A DNA stretch of 64,000 nt from assembly GCA_964534555.1 (NCBI GenBank), contig CAZHRK010000001.1, positions 62,001-126,000 on the forward strand, read 5' to 3'. The notes beneath the pieces are model-generated. The model was given only the letters and a program-made list of their open reading frames with translations. It had not been told where the DNA came from and ran no database searches. This DNA comes from CAZHRK01 sp964534555 (lineage in GTDB: Bacteria; Babelota; Babeliae; Babelales; RVW-14). The stretch's first letter is position 1. Each line of letters opens with the position of its first letter. Below, in pieces: positions 52,534-61,941 of this stretch. Made by a program: the position numbers and the translations under genes.

Positions 52534-55443
52534 GTGACCAAATTATATGCAGCGCTCGTTCTCAGCTTTGTTTTTACTGCATTACAAGGCTTATCGCATC
52601 AAAACCTAGTGAGCGGAAGTTTTTATTCTTATATCATGCAGATGCATGATCAAGCAAATGAGACTATCACTTTTAATACTATTACCATTAAAAGTGATAT
52701 ACCTTTTTCATCTGAAGAATTTTCTTACATAACGGGCATCGCTGAAAACACGGATCTCAGAATTAAAGATATTAAGCACGGGATTCAGCGCCTGATCATA
52801 ACAAAAAAGTTTTCACATATAGATCTCAGTTTTGCTCAAGACGGGCAGAAGAAAGGCCTTCTGGTAAATCTCTCTGGCGCATTCATCGTAAAGAAAATAG
52901 GTGTTCATGGTGTATGGTTTGGCAAAGCAAGCTATACAAGTCTTTATAGCTTGCAGCCAGGAGAGCCGTTTGAAACTCAAACACATGAGCACTCAGTAGA
53001 AACGATAAAAAAATATCTGATTGATGAAGGCTACCTCCAAGCAAAAGTCTCTGATGAAATTGAATACCAAGAAAAAGATAAGACCGTAACGGTCAAGCTC
53101 ACTATAAAAAAGGGACGCGTCTTTTTTATCAAGGGCGCAATGCTTAAGATTGAAGACTTAAGCGAACAAAAAAAACAAGCTGGTAATGATGATCTAGATT
53201 CAATTATCGCTAGTATTGAAAAAAAATACATAGCGCATATTGAAGGATTTAAGTACAGCAAAAAATTTATTCAAAAAATTACCCGCCGAATAAAAAAAGA
53301 TCTTGCTGCTGAGGGATTTCCAACCGCCAAAATTAATATTAAACGACTCAAGCAAAGCAAAATACACGACCTGCGCATCGCATTATGCATCAAACTTGGA
53401 AAACGTAAAATTATTACAACTGAAGGCAACACTGTTTTTTCACAAGAAGCAATACGCCAACAATTATTCACAGACGAAAGCCCTGATTGGCTTTTTTCTG
53501 CTGATATATTATCGCAGCATTTAAAGCATGATTATTATAAAAAAGGCTTCTGGAGAGCTGGTATAACAAGTGTGCCGCTGGGAGATATTGGTTATAAATT
53601 TATTATCAAAGAAGGCCCTCCAACCATCATTCATAATGTTGAAGCTGTACTTGCTAAAACAGGAATACATGAGAACGTAGAGCGTTTTTTCACTAAAATG
53701 GAAGGCGCAATTTTTGACAAAGAGCTCTTTGAGCAATCTGTTGAAAGCATGAAAACATATTACCTGAGTCATGGCTTTTGGGATTTCAAAATTATCAGCG
53801 AAGACTTTATTAAAATTACGGGCAAGCAAGCTGTCACAATTAACCTTGTAATCGAAAAAGGTCCTCAGCGTTACTGGGCTGGCATGAATATCCCTGGGTT
53901 TAAAGAGCTTCAGGCGCAATCTTTTTTCAAAAGATTTAGCAAGCCACCAAAAGGCAAACGCATACCGCTTGATATCACATGGATCATTCAGCAACGAAGC
54001 TATATTCTTGATTACCTTCAAAATCAAGGTTATTGGTACGCTGAAGTCGAGCCCGAATTAACGATAATTCCAGATACAACATTAAGCGAAAAAGCAACTG
54101 GTGAAAAAATATATGTCTTTGTTTCATGGAAAATTAAACAAGGCAAACAAGTTCGATTTGATCGCCCTATTATCACAGGATGCAGCAAGGCGTCGTATCA
54201 AAAAATCTTGCAGCATATTCCTATCAAAGAAGGCGAACTATGGGACAGAAAAAAAATAAATCTCGCACGCAAAAGACTTAAACAACTTGATGTATTTAAA
54301 GTTACAAGCGTGCAATCGCCACAGCTTTCATCTCACAAAAGCAAGAAGCCTGTTGTCGTGACTGTGGTTGATGAAGACCCATTAGAAATAAGACTACGAC
54401 TTGGATATTTCTTTAACAGCAGCAACTTACTATTCAAAAATCAAAATACACCAAAAATAGGCTCTTCGTTTATTATTAAAAATCCAACCGCTCAAGCAGA
54501 CAAAATTACGCTTACAGGCGACTGGTCACTGTTTGAACGAAAAGGACTTATCGATTATCAACAACCATCACCGTTTAATTTAAATGTTGTTGCGAATGTA
54601 AATGCGTACGCATCAAAGTTTATTCATCCCGTTCAAATACTTGGTAGTGGCTCTGCCTATGAAGCAGAGGTGCTTGGGTGCAGCGCGCGAGTAAGCGATC
54701 ACTTTAATGACCATTATCAATGGCATATAAGCACAGGAAACGAATGGACCAAAATTAGCAAAGTTGAAGGCGCTCTAAACTTCGCACCAGAGCTTGTGGG
54801 TAAAATGCTGCCAAGTTTTTTTATTCAACCAAGTTTAACTATCGATTTTCTTGATGATAAGATTAATACAACGCACGGCTGGATAACGCATATCGAAACA
54901 AAATTTGCTGTTCCTGAAAAACGTGGGCAGGCTTTTGCAAAAGTTGTGTTAGAGCAGTCATTATTTTATCCAATAATAGGTAATGTTGTACTTGCTGGCC
55001 GCATACGCGCGGGGCACATCTTCAGCCAAGATTTCAATAAAATACTTCCTACAGAACGCTTTTTTCTTGGTGGTCCAAACTCAGTACGAGGATATGAACC
55101 AGAAGCGCTCCCACCACTCGGCACAGAAGAAAAAATTATAGATGGAACAAGTAAAAAAATTTATACCATTCAAGGCGGTAGCACCATGCTTAATGGTAAT
55201 ATTGAACTTCGCATACCTGTCTATAACGCCTTTGGTGTAACACTCTTTCAGGATGTTGGAATATTGAGTCAGTCTGGATTTTTAGGCCTTAAAGAGCGCT
55301 GGTACCCAGGCTCTGGTTTTGGCATACGCTACAAAACACCAATTGGTGCAATCAGATTTGATATCGGCTGGAAGTGGAAACGCAGGCTTAAAGAAGATCA
55401 ACGACCATACGCTTGGTATTTAACACTAAGCGAAGCATTCTAG
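52534..55443 (+). CDS. second Omp85-family outer-membrane protein (BamA/TamA-like)
   Basis: This 969-residue protein has a signal peptide (ending near LQGLS, residue 21) and a long series of POTRA-like units (about 45-590; for example IVKKIGVHGVWFGKAS, RKIITTEGNTVFSQEAI and VRFDRPIITGCSKASY). A C-terminal beta-barrel follows, with the Omp85 hallmark RFFLGGPNSVRGYEPEALP and a closing strand ending in F. The POTRA region is longer than in TamA (three) and seems to hold six or more units. It uses a GTG start with AAGGG six bases upstream. With bamA it gives this genome two Omp85 translocon proteins. The substrate is unknown. Confidence 0.9.
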   Translation: MTKLYAALVLSFVFTALQGLSHQNLVSGSFYSYIMQMHDQANETITFNTITIKSDIPFSSEEFSYITGIAENTDLRIKDIKHGIQRLIITKKFSHIDLSFAQDGQKKGLLVNLSGAFIVKKIGVHGVWFGKASYTSLYSLQPGEPFETQTHEHSVETIKKYLIDEGYLQAKVSDEIEYQEKDKTVTVKLTIKKGRVFFIKGAMLKIEDLSEQKKQAGNDDLDSIIASIEKKYIAHIEGFKYSKKFIQKITRRIKKDLAAEGFPTAKINIKRLKQSKIHDLRIALCIKLGKRKIITTEGNTVFSQEAIRQQLFTDESPDWLFSADILSQHLKHDYYKKGFWRAGITSVPLGDIGYKFIIKEGPPTIIHNVEAVLAKTGIHENVERFFTKMEGAIFDKELFEQSVESMKTYYLSHGFWDFKIISEDFIKITGKQAVTINLVIEKGPQRYWAGMNIPGFKELQAQSFFKRFSKPPKGKRIPLDITWIIQQRSYILDYLQNQGYWYAEVEPELTIIPDTTLSEKATGEKIYVFVSWKIKQGKQVRFDRPIITGCSKASYQKILQHIPIKEGELWDRKKINLARKRLKQLDVFKVTSVQSPQLSSHKSKKPVVVTVVDEDPLEIRLRLGYFFNSSNLLFKNQNTPKIGSSFIIKNPTAQADKITLTGDWSLFERKGLIDYQQPSPFNLNVVANVNAYASKFIHPVQILGSGSAYEAEVLGCSARVSDHFNDHYQWHISTGNEWTKISKVEGALNFAPELVGKMLPSFFIQPSLTIDFLDDKINTTHGWITHIETKFAVPEKRGQAFAKVVLEQSLFYPIIGNVVLAGRIRAGHIFSQDFNKILPTERFFLGGPNSVRGYEPEALPPLGTEEKIIDGTSKKIYTIQGGSTMLNGNIELRIPVYNAFGVTLFQDVGILSQSGFLGLKERWYPGSGFGIRYKTPIGAIRFDIGWKWKRRLKEDQRPYAWYLTLSEAF

Positions 55444-55501
55444 TTGTAGAGATTAATGGGGGTGCGGGAGCAAGCTTACACAATCAAAAAGGAGTTAGTG
55501 T

Positions 55502-56677
55502 ATGTTGTTATTAATAGCACTCAGCAGCGTATTTTTCTTCACAAATCTTAATTCCTATCCGCAGGAAAAACAAAACCTTAAGCCAACTCAAGAACAAGCA
55601 ACGTACACCTGGGAAGCAGATAGTCCCGTACAAGATGCTTTATCGATGATGATTGTCGATCTAAAATTTGATGGCAAAAATATAAAAATTTGTGAGCTTG
55701 GAGAAGGAATCGAATCGCGTTACCAAGGTTATGACAGCCTCTATGGTAAAGGCTCAATGTGGGGGAACATTTGGCATGCTCTTGCCCATCTAAAAAAACC
55801 ACTGTGGGTTGTTGAAAGAGATTTTTGGGCGCGAAATAGGCACGAATACACATTCGATAAACTAAAGCTTTATGGTGGTAATCTTCACCACTCACTCCAA
55901 TCAATTGAAAATAATCGAACACTTCAATTAAGCATCACACGGCATCCAGCACAAAATCAGGGCATCCTTGTCTCACCTTCACTCGGCGCACAAGCAAGCT
56001 TTATTACAAGCTTCAGAGCAAAGTATCCTCAATTTATTCATCTTGATGCAAAAACAAATCATTATGTCAGAACAAAAGATGCGATGATTGGGCTATTTAA
56101 AGAAGCCAATGCTCTTGGGTACAGACCAAAAAGCAAGATCTACAAGAAAGCCTACACTGCAACTATTGGCAAGACGGTGATGGAAGATTTTAAAGACCAT
56201 GAGCTGCTTGTCATTAAGCCAACAAATAGCTCTCTTGGGTACGGTGTTATTATGACACCGCTTAATGATGTTGATACAATGCTTCGTATGATTATTAGCC
56301 AAAAGCAGCAACTGAAAAAATTTGGTTCCGACCCAAGCTATACTTACTGGAACAGAGACGAAAATAAAGAATTTATCATTGAGTCATACGCACCATCAAA
56401 ACATATCACTATTGATGGTGAATCGTACGATGCAACACTTCGGGTGGTGTGTTTAATTGGCGCACACAATTCAACGCGTTTTATTACATTTATTGGTAGC
56501 TATTGGAAGCTTCCATCACAACCGCTATCTGCAAGTTGCTTAATCACAGAGAAACTTAAATCACATATTTCTTGCGGCAAAGTAAGCTCTGCAAAAGTTG
56601 ACACTGCTGACTATGCACATGTTCAACAAGAACTCACAGAATGCTTTAAAAAATTAAGCCGGGTATTTTTCAGATAA
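55502..56677 (+). CDS. exported ATP-grasp-like protein
   Basis: The 391-residue protein starts with a clear hydrophobic signal (residues 1-16, LLIALSSVFFF) and a polar region. It ends in a domain resembling ATP-grasp ligases: HELLVIKPTNSSLGYGV (nucleotide-binding lysine and loop, about 237-253) and later EFIIESYAPSKHI and GESYDATLRVVC (the second metal/ATP strand pair). ATP-grasp enzymes ligate carboxylates to amines using cytoplasmic ATP, so an export signal is unexpected. It could also be a degenerate family member. A ribosome site, AAAGGAG, precedes the ATG, and a bidirectional terminator shared with nrdB follows. Confidence 0.6.
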   Translation: MLLLIALSSVFFFTNLNSYPQEKQNLKPTQEQATYTWEADSPVQDALSMMIVDLKFDGKNIKICELGEGIESRYQGYDSLYGKGSMWGNIWHALAHLKKPLWVVERDFWARNRHEYTFDKLKLYGGNLHHSLQSIENNRTLQLSITRHPAQNQGILVSPSLGAQASFITSFRAKYPQFIHLDAKTNHYVRTKDAMIGLFKEANALGYRPKSKIYKKAYTATIGKTVMEDFKDHELLVIKPTNSSLGYGVIMTPLNDVDTMLRMIISQKQQLKKFGSDPSYTYWNRDENKEFIIESYAPSKHITIDGESYDATLRVVCLIGAHNSTRFITFIGSYWKLPSQPLSASCLITEKLKSHISCGKVSSAKVDTADYAHVQQELTECFKKLSRVFFR

Positions 56678-56679
56678 CA

Positions 56680-56708
56680 AAAAAGGGCCTGATAAACAGG
56701 CCCTTTTT
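56680..56708. terminator. bidirectional terminator between the ATP-grasp-like gene and nrdB
   Basis: AAAAAGGGCCTG pairs with CAGGCCCTTTTT around five bases, with T-runs on both strands. Confidence 0.95.
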
Positions 56709-56727
56709 ATTTGATTTTAGATCAGTC

Positions 56728-57732
56728 TTAGTCCCAGCTGAGTGATCCTGCTGTTTGATATTCAGTAACACGCGCCTCAAAAAAGTTTTTCTCTTTTGTA
56801 AGGTCTGTTGCAAGAGACATCCATGGGAATGGATTTTCTTTAAAGAACATTTTTGGCAATCCGATACGCTCAAGCCTTCTGTCTGCCATGTGTTCAACAT
56901 AAACACAAAATTGCTCAGCGTTAATTCCAAGAAGACCTTGAGGGCATGCATCATATGCATAACGGCGCTCAAGCTCAACAGCTCTTTCAATAAGCTTTGC
57001 AACTTTGTCCTGAAATTCAGGTGTCCAAATCGCTGGGTTTTCAGCAATAATGGTATTAATCAAGTCGCAACCAAATGCAAGGTGCAATGATTCATCACGC
57101 ATGATGTACTCAAATTGCTCACCAATTCCAACCATTTTTTGTTGGCGCTTAAGAGCAAGCATCATGGCAAAACCAGCATAGAAGAAAATTCCTTCCATGA
57201 TGACGTAAAAGCCAATCAGATCGAGCACAAATTTTTGAATATTATCTGTGCCAACTGTTTTGAAATCCTTATCAAAAATTGATTTTGTAAGCTCGATAAC
57301 AAAATCATCTTTTTCTTTAATTGATGGTATCTCATTATACATCGTGTAAATTTTTTCAGGATCAAGCCCCAAAGAATCACAACAATAAATGAATGTATCC
57401 GTGTGCACAGCTTCTTCAAATGCTTGTCTTAATAAATACTGACGGCACTCAGGATTAGTTACATGATTGTACACTGCAAGCACAATATTGTTTGCAGTAA
57501 GAGACTCTGCAGTAGCAAAGAACCCAAGGTTCCATAGAATCAATCTACGCTCTTGTTCAGTCAATGCAGTTGGTGATTGCCATTGTTCAACGTCTTTTTG
57601 CATTGAAATTTCTTCTGGCACCCAGTTGTTTGCAACGCCTGATTTATAATATTCGCGCGCCCACATGTAACGCATCGGAAGTATTTTGTTTGGATCAGTT
57701 GTCGAGTTATTTATGATTCCATCTTTTTTCAT
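56728..57732 (-). CDS. nrdB: ribonucleotide reductase class I beta subunit, class Ic type
   Basis: This R2 subunit supplies the oxidising metal cofactor for deoxyribonucleotide synthesis. The 334-residue protein has the ligand signature Glu76 (FFATAESL), Glu107 and His110 in EEAVH, and later EGIFFY and DESLH. At the radical-tyrosine position there is Phe114 (HTDTF). Glu in place of Asp at the first ligand and Phe for Tyr are the markers of class Ic (Mn/Fe) R2 from Chlamydia (Glu89, Glu120, His123, Phe127, all with the same offset of 13). The nrdA gene lies 12 bases upstream on the same strand. Confidence 0.95.
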   Translation of the reverse strand: MKKDGIINNSTTDPNKILPMRYMWAREYYKSGVANNWVPEEISMQKDVEQWQSPTALTEQERRLILWNLGFFATAESLTANNIVLAVYNHVTNPECRQYLLRQAFEEAVHTDTFIYCCDSLGLDPEKIYTMYNEIPSIKEKDDFVIELTKSIFDKDFKTVGTDNIQKFVLDLIGFYVIMEGIFFYAGFAMMLALKRQQKMVGIGEQFEYIMRDESLHLAFGCDLINTIIAENPAIWTPEFQDKVAKLIERAVELERRYAYDACPQGLLGINAEQFCVYVEHMADRRLERIGLPKMFFKENPFPWMSLATDLTKEKNFFEARVTEYQTAGSLSWD

Positions 57733-57744
57733 GCTATCACCTTT

Positions 57745-60267
57745 CTATTGGCAGGATTCACATTCAGGATTGTCGATTCTGCATGCAGCAACATTTTCTT
57801 CTTGAACAACATCAGTTGATTCTCTGTATGCCTCAGCCGCAGTTGCAGCTGGCTTGGCCTCTACTGTGCTGTATTCTCTAATTTGTGTAAAGCCAAATTT
57901 CTTAGCATCAAGCGTTGATTTTTCGATCTGGCTTGCACCGAGTGTTCTCAGGTAATAGTTTGTCTTGAGTCCCAGCTTCCATGAATTCATATAAATATCA
58001 TTAAGCATTTTACCCGAAACACCCTTCATAAATACGTTATGAGATTGGCTCTGGTCAATCCACTTACCACGAACAGACGTTAATTTAAGAAGCCATAATG
58101 GATCAATTTCAAACGCTTCTTTATATTTGTCTTTAAGGTGCTGAGGAATTTGCGGAATGTTTTGAATGCTTCCATCAAAGTACTTAATTGTATCGAGCAT
58201 GTCTTGGCTCCAAAGACCAAGTTTTTTCAGGTCTTCAACAAGATGCTCATTAACAATAGTAAACTCGCCGCTCATGTTTGCTTTAACATAAATATTTTTA
58301 AATTGCGGCTCAATGCAAGGAAACGAACCAGCAATATTTGAGATTGTTGCGGTAGGAGCTATTGCCATAATATTTGAGTTACGCAATCCATACTTTTTCA
58401 CATGCTCACGTACAGGTGCCCAATCCATAGTTGATGTTCTTGATTGCTCAATAGGCATGCCGCGCTCTTGTTCAAGCAAATCAATCGTGTCGATAGGGAA
58501 TAACCCTCTATCCCATTTAGACCCCTTAAACGATGCGTAAGCACCATGCTCTTTTGCAAGCTCTGATGACGCCATAATCGCATGGTATGAAATAAACTCC
58601 ATTGATGTATCACAGAACTCCAATGTCTTTTGATCTTCAAATGGAAGGTTCATCTCAAACAGCGCATTCTGAAGCCCCATGATCCCAAGACCAAGTGGTC
58701 TATGCTTAAGGTTTGAAAACTTGCCTTCAGCTGTTGGATAAAAATTAATATCAATAACATTATCAAGCATGCGCACAGCTGTTTTAACTGTTTGAAGAAG
58801 GAGCTCTTTATCAAGCTGTCCATCCTTCATGTGTTTTGCAAAGTTGATAGAACCAAGGTTGCAAACTGCTGTTTCTTCTTGTGAAGTGTTAAGCGTAATC
58901 TCGGTGCAAAGATTTGATGAATGAACAACGCCAACGTGGTCTTGCGGGGAGCGCACGTTGCAAGGATCTTTGAACGTGATCCATGGATGCCCTGTTTCAA
59001 AAAGTCTGCTGAGCATCTTACGCCACAATTGTTGTGCAGGGATTTTTTTATAAAGTTTCAATTCTCCTGACGCAACCTTTTGCTCATACTCTAAATAACG
59101 CTGCTCAAAAGTTCTGCCATAAATATGGTGTAAATCACGAGCATCATCAGGTGAGAACAAGGTCCAATCTTCATTAGCAAGCACGCGCTTCATAAAAAGA
59201 TCTGGTACCCACGCAGCCGTATTCATATCATGAGTACGACGACGCTCATCACCAGTGTTGCGCTTAAGATCCAAGAAATCTTCAATGTCATAATGCCACA
59301 CTTCAAGGTAGGCAACTGTTGCGCCGCGTCTGCTTCCACTGCGATAAATTGCAGCAACAACATCATTTGCAAGCTTAAGAAACGGAACAATGCCTTGGCT
59401 GTTCATCTTGATACTTCTAATCATCGACCCAGTACCGCGTAGGGAAGTCCAAGAGTTTGCAACACCGCCAGACCATTTTGACATGTTTGCATTATCTTTA
59501 AGGCACTTAAAAATGACATCTAGATCGTCTTCAACATAGGTCAGATAGCATGAGCTGAGCTGAGGATGAAGCGTTGCAGCATGGAACAATGTCGGTGTTG
59601 ATGAAACAAAACGAAGTGTTGAGAGAAGGTTATAAAATTCAAGTGTGTACTTAGTTTTGTCTTTTTCGTTAAGACATAAACCCATCGCAACACGCATCCA
59701 AAAAATCTGTGGTAGCTCATAGATACCGCGCTCATCCTTAAGGAAATAGCGCTCATAAAGAGTCTGAAGACCAATGTATTTAAAAAGGTTGTCTCGCTCT
59801 GGGTTAAGAGCTAGGGCAAGCGTTTCGAGGTCAAACTCTTCAAGGCGTGGGTCAAGGTGCTTCAGCTCTATGCCTTTTTTTATAGCATTAAGAAACTGTG
59901 CACGATACATAACCTGCGCATCACCAACAGAAAGCTCCTTGCCTGAAACCTCTTTGTACATATGCCCAAGGAAAAGGCGCGCTGATAAAAGATTATACGC
60001 TGGATCTTTTTCTATAAAGCTTGTTGAAGCCATGATAAGAGCGCGAGAAAGATCTTTTGTAAGCACACCATCATAAATAATTCTGTGTAGCTCTTTAAGA
60101 ATAAGTGCCGTATCAATGTCTTGCTCAAAACCCTTGCTCGCTCGAGCAATAGCTTTAAGAATTTTTTCTTGATCAAAATACTCAGTCCCACCGTTGCGTT
60201 TAACAACAGAGATGAATGGTCCAGATTGTTGCATGCCACTTGATTGCAACGCTTGCATGGTCATCAT
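57745..60267 (-). CDS. nrdA: ribonucleotide reductase class I alpha subunit
   Basis: The catalytic R1 subunit reduces ribonucleoside diphosphates. The 840-residue protein has an N-terminal ATP cone (VVKRNGGTEYFDQEKILKAI, about 20-39) for allosteric control. The catalytic barrel has SSCYLTYVEDD, LRGTGSMI, NLCTEITLN and PTATISNIAGSFPCIEPQFKN, and the C-terminus has the redox CESCQ tail. The ATG with AAAGGA five bases upstream is chosen over a longer frame. A promoter-like TTGATT/TAGAGT and copies of ATTTTCAGATAA lie in its leader. nrdB follows at once, a two-gene operon. Confidence 0.95.
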   Translation of the reverse strand: MMTMQALQSSGMQQSGPFISVVKRNGGTEYFDQEKILKAIARASKGFEQDIDTALILKELHRIIYDGVLTKDLSRALIMASTSFIEKDPAYNLLSARLFLGHMYKEVSGKELSVGDAQVMYRAQFLNAIKKGIELKHLDPRLEEFDLETLALALNPERDNLFKYIGLQTLYERYFLKDERGIYELPQIFWMRVAMGLCLNEKDKTKYTLEFYNLLSTLRFVSSTPTLFHAATLHPQLSSCYLTYVEDDLDVIFKCLKDNANMSKWSGGVANSWTSLRGTGSMIRSIKMNSQGIVPFLKLANDVVAAIYRSGSRRGATVAYLEVWHYDIEDFLDLKRNTGDERRRTHDMNTAAWVPDLFMKRVLANEDWTLFSPDDARDLHHIYGRTFEQRYLEYEQKVASGELKLYKKIPAQQLWRKMLSRLFETGHPWITFKDPCNVRSPQDHVGVVHSSNLCTEITLNTSQEETAVCNLGSINFAKHMKDGQLDKELLLQTVKTAVRMLDNVIDINFYPTAEGKFSNLKHRPLGLGIMGLQNALFEMNLPFEDQKTLEFCDTSMEFISYHAIMASSELAKEHGAYASFKGSKWDRGLFPIDTIDLLEQERGMPIEQSRTSTMDWAPVREHVKKYGLRNSNIMAIAPTATISNIAGSFPCIEPQFKNIYVKANMSGEFTIVNEHLVEDLKKLGLWSQDMLDTIKYFDGSIQNIPQIPQHLKDKYKEAFEIDPLWLLKLTSVRGKWIDQSQSHNVFMKGVSGKMLNDIYMNSWKLGLKTNYYLRTLGASQIEKSTLDAKKFGFTQIREYSTVEAKPAATAAEAYRESTDVVQEENVAACRIDNPECESCQ

Positions 60268-60395
60268 ACCAGTCCTTTCACTGATTTTTTCAGAGCCCCC
60301 GCCTGTCGGGAATTTACCATTTGCAACGCCCAATATCCCTCGTAATACAAATGGCAAATATTTTCTGCTTGTAAACTCATTTTTGCGTGAGGTTT

Positions 60396-60424
60396 ACTCT
60401 ACCAGGACAAAATTCGACAATCAA
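60396..60424 (-). promoter_or_regulatory. candidate nrdA promoter
   Basis: On the minus strand TTGATT and TAGAGT are separated by 17 bases, giving a leader of about 120 bases before the nrdA ATG. Confidence 0.5.
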
Positions 60425-60437
60425 ACAAAATTTTCTG

Positions 60438-60593
60438 ATTTTCAGATAACGCCTTCTGGAGGCGATTTTCAGAAATAAAAAAAATAAATCTTAACATAAT
60501 TTTACGAAATTAAGACACTGCATGTGCGCAATTTGGGCGCTATTAAAAATAAACGCATCCGGCAATAAAAAGACCTTTTGTATTTTCAGATAA
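60438..60593. repeat. three copies of ATTTTCAGATAA upstream of nrdA
   Basis: Copies at 60438, 60465 (one variant, CAGAAATAA) and 60582 lie just upstream of the candidate nrdA -35. The first also forms a small palindrome, CTGATTTTCAG. A regulator site is possible; chance in AT-rich DNA is not excluded. Confidence 0.5.
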
Positions 60594-60694
60594 AAAATAT
60601 TTTTAGTATTTCACTAGAACCTGTCATACAATCAGACCAACGATTATGCTCAATTTAAGCAATCAAGACAAGGTGTAGCACGTAGGGGTGGTGT

Positions 60695-61882
60695 ATGTTT
60701 AGTCGCTTTATTATAGCTGCTTTTATTGCTGTTTTATTCTCTTTAGATGTTGCTGCGCATACGCGGCAAACTAAAAAAGTGTTTAAGATTGGGCATCTGT
60801 TTTTACACTCAAGCTTGTATGGTGGCGTGGGCAGACAATTTTTTGATCGCCTTGCAGGCCTTAAAAGTGCAAATGTTTACAATTATGTTTTTTGTACCAG
60901 CCCGAAAAAAAATCTTAATCAGCAGGCGATGAGATGCTTAAAAAATCCACAAACAACAACCTACTTCCTTGAGGACGAAAACAATCAAGCAAAGCTCAGA
61001 ATAGAATCTATTATCAAAAAAGAAAAAATAGACTACCTCTTAACAGACCTGCCTGAGGGCGTTGAGTTTTGTAAAAGCATTAGAAGCAAGACTAACGTCA
61101 AGGTTATTTACACCATACACTCAAGAGAAAGCTGGTACCTTAAGTATGCAAACTCAGTTGATGGAGTCATCTGTGTTTCAGAAGAAGTCTACGGTGCGGC
61201 GCATGGCTTTTGCCCAGCACAAGCAGGTAAAGTTTTTTGGAACAACCCAGGCTTTGACGAGTCAAAATTTCTCACAGTACGATCACACAAGGATAAAAAA
61301 AGCTTTTTCGATGAGCATTTTAAAATCGCAATAGATAATGATGATTACGTGATTGTTAATGTAGGACGGCTGTCACGCTCAAAAAACCAAGTGTTGCTTT
61401 TGCACACGCTGCATGAACTAAAAAAACTAACGCCTAAAAATATAAAGCTCGTAATAGCAGGATCAGGTGGGACACAAAAAAATCTTGAGCGCATAATCTC
61501 TAAGCTGCAGCTTGAAAACTCAGTCTTTTTACTTGGGAATACTGATAAAATCAAAGAGCTTTTTATGCACAGCGATGTGCAAATACTCCCATCAATCACA
61601 GAGGCTTTCCCTTTAGTTTTACTTGAAGCATCATGCACAGGCCTTGCAAGTATAGTCTCCCAAAGCGCTTGCCCTAAAGGGCTTATCGAAGATGGCAAAA
61701 CAGGAATGCTTTTTGATTTAGATAAAAAAAATCATCTTACAGAAAAAGTTTTATGGGCGCTGAACAATCCTGACCAGGTGTCCAGATACGGCCATAATGC
61801 CCAGGAGCGCGTAATAAAGCACTTTTGTTTAAATGAATCAACAAAACGCCTGTTAGATATTTTAGAAAAAATAAAAAAATAA
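60695..61882 (+). CDS. glycosyltransferase family 4 with an N-terminal signal peptide
   Basis: The 395-residue protein begins with a clear signal peptide (residues 1-21, ending DVAA/H) and continues as a GT4 enzyme. HSSLYGGVGRQFFDRL has the family glycine loop, IYTIHSRESWY and GVICVSEEVYGAA are in the first domain, and the second has NVGRLSRSKNQVLLL, LVIAGSGG, LLGNTDKI and the donor-binding ITEAFPLVLLEAS. Nucleotide-sugar enzymes normally stay in the cytoplasm, so export is notable. GGGGTGGTGT precedes the ATG. The partial GT2 gene at the right edge also has a signal peptide. A terminator overlaps the stop codon. Confidence 0.88.
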   Translation: MFSRFIIAAFIAVLFSLDVAAHTRQTKKVFKIGHLFLHSSLYGGVGRQFFDRLAGLKSANVYNYVFCTSPKKNLNQQAMRCLKNPQTTTYFLEDENNQAKLRIESIIKKEKIDYLLTDLPEGVEFCKSIRSKTNVKVIYTIHSRESWYLKYANSVDGVICVSEEVYGAAHGFCPAQAGKVFWNNPGFDESKFLTVRSHKDKKSFFDEHFKIAIDNDDYVIVNVGRLSRSKNQVLLLHTLHELKKLTPKNIKLVIAGSGGTQKNLERIISKLQLENSVFLLGNTDKIKELFMHSDVQILPSITEAFPLVLLEASCTGLASIVSQSACPKGLIEDGKTGMLFDLDKKNHLTEKVLWALNNPDQVSRYGHNAQERVIKHFCLNESTKRLLDILEKIKK

Positions 61883-61914
61883 CGAGGCTTGAATAGATGT
61901 TCAAACCTCGTTTT
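61881..61914 (+). terminator. terminator of the signal-peptide GT4 gene
   Basis: AACGAGG(C)TTGAA pairs with TTCAA(A)CCTCGTT, with bulges, followed by TTTATC. It begins within the stop codon. Confidence 0.75.
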
Positions 61915-61941
61915 ATCATTCAGATTTAGAGCGTATTAAGA

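Larger units (their letters stand above)
60268..60694. other. gene-free divergent region between nrdA and a glycosyltransferase
   Basis: This AT-rich stretch holds the nrdA ribosome site, a candidate nrdA promoter, three copies of ATTTTCAGATAA and a short CGCCT/AGGCG hairpin. I see no coding frame of substance, tRNA or NrdR-box match. Confidence 0.6.

Noticed and set aside
60268..60357. 30-residue N-terminal extension of NrdA
   Set aside because: The ATG with AAAGGA at good spacing lies downstream, and the extension has no family similarity.
60268..60694. NrdR box upstream of nrdA
   Set aside because: No sequence close to the known NrdR palindrome was found; only the ATTTTCAGATAA repeats are present.
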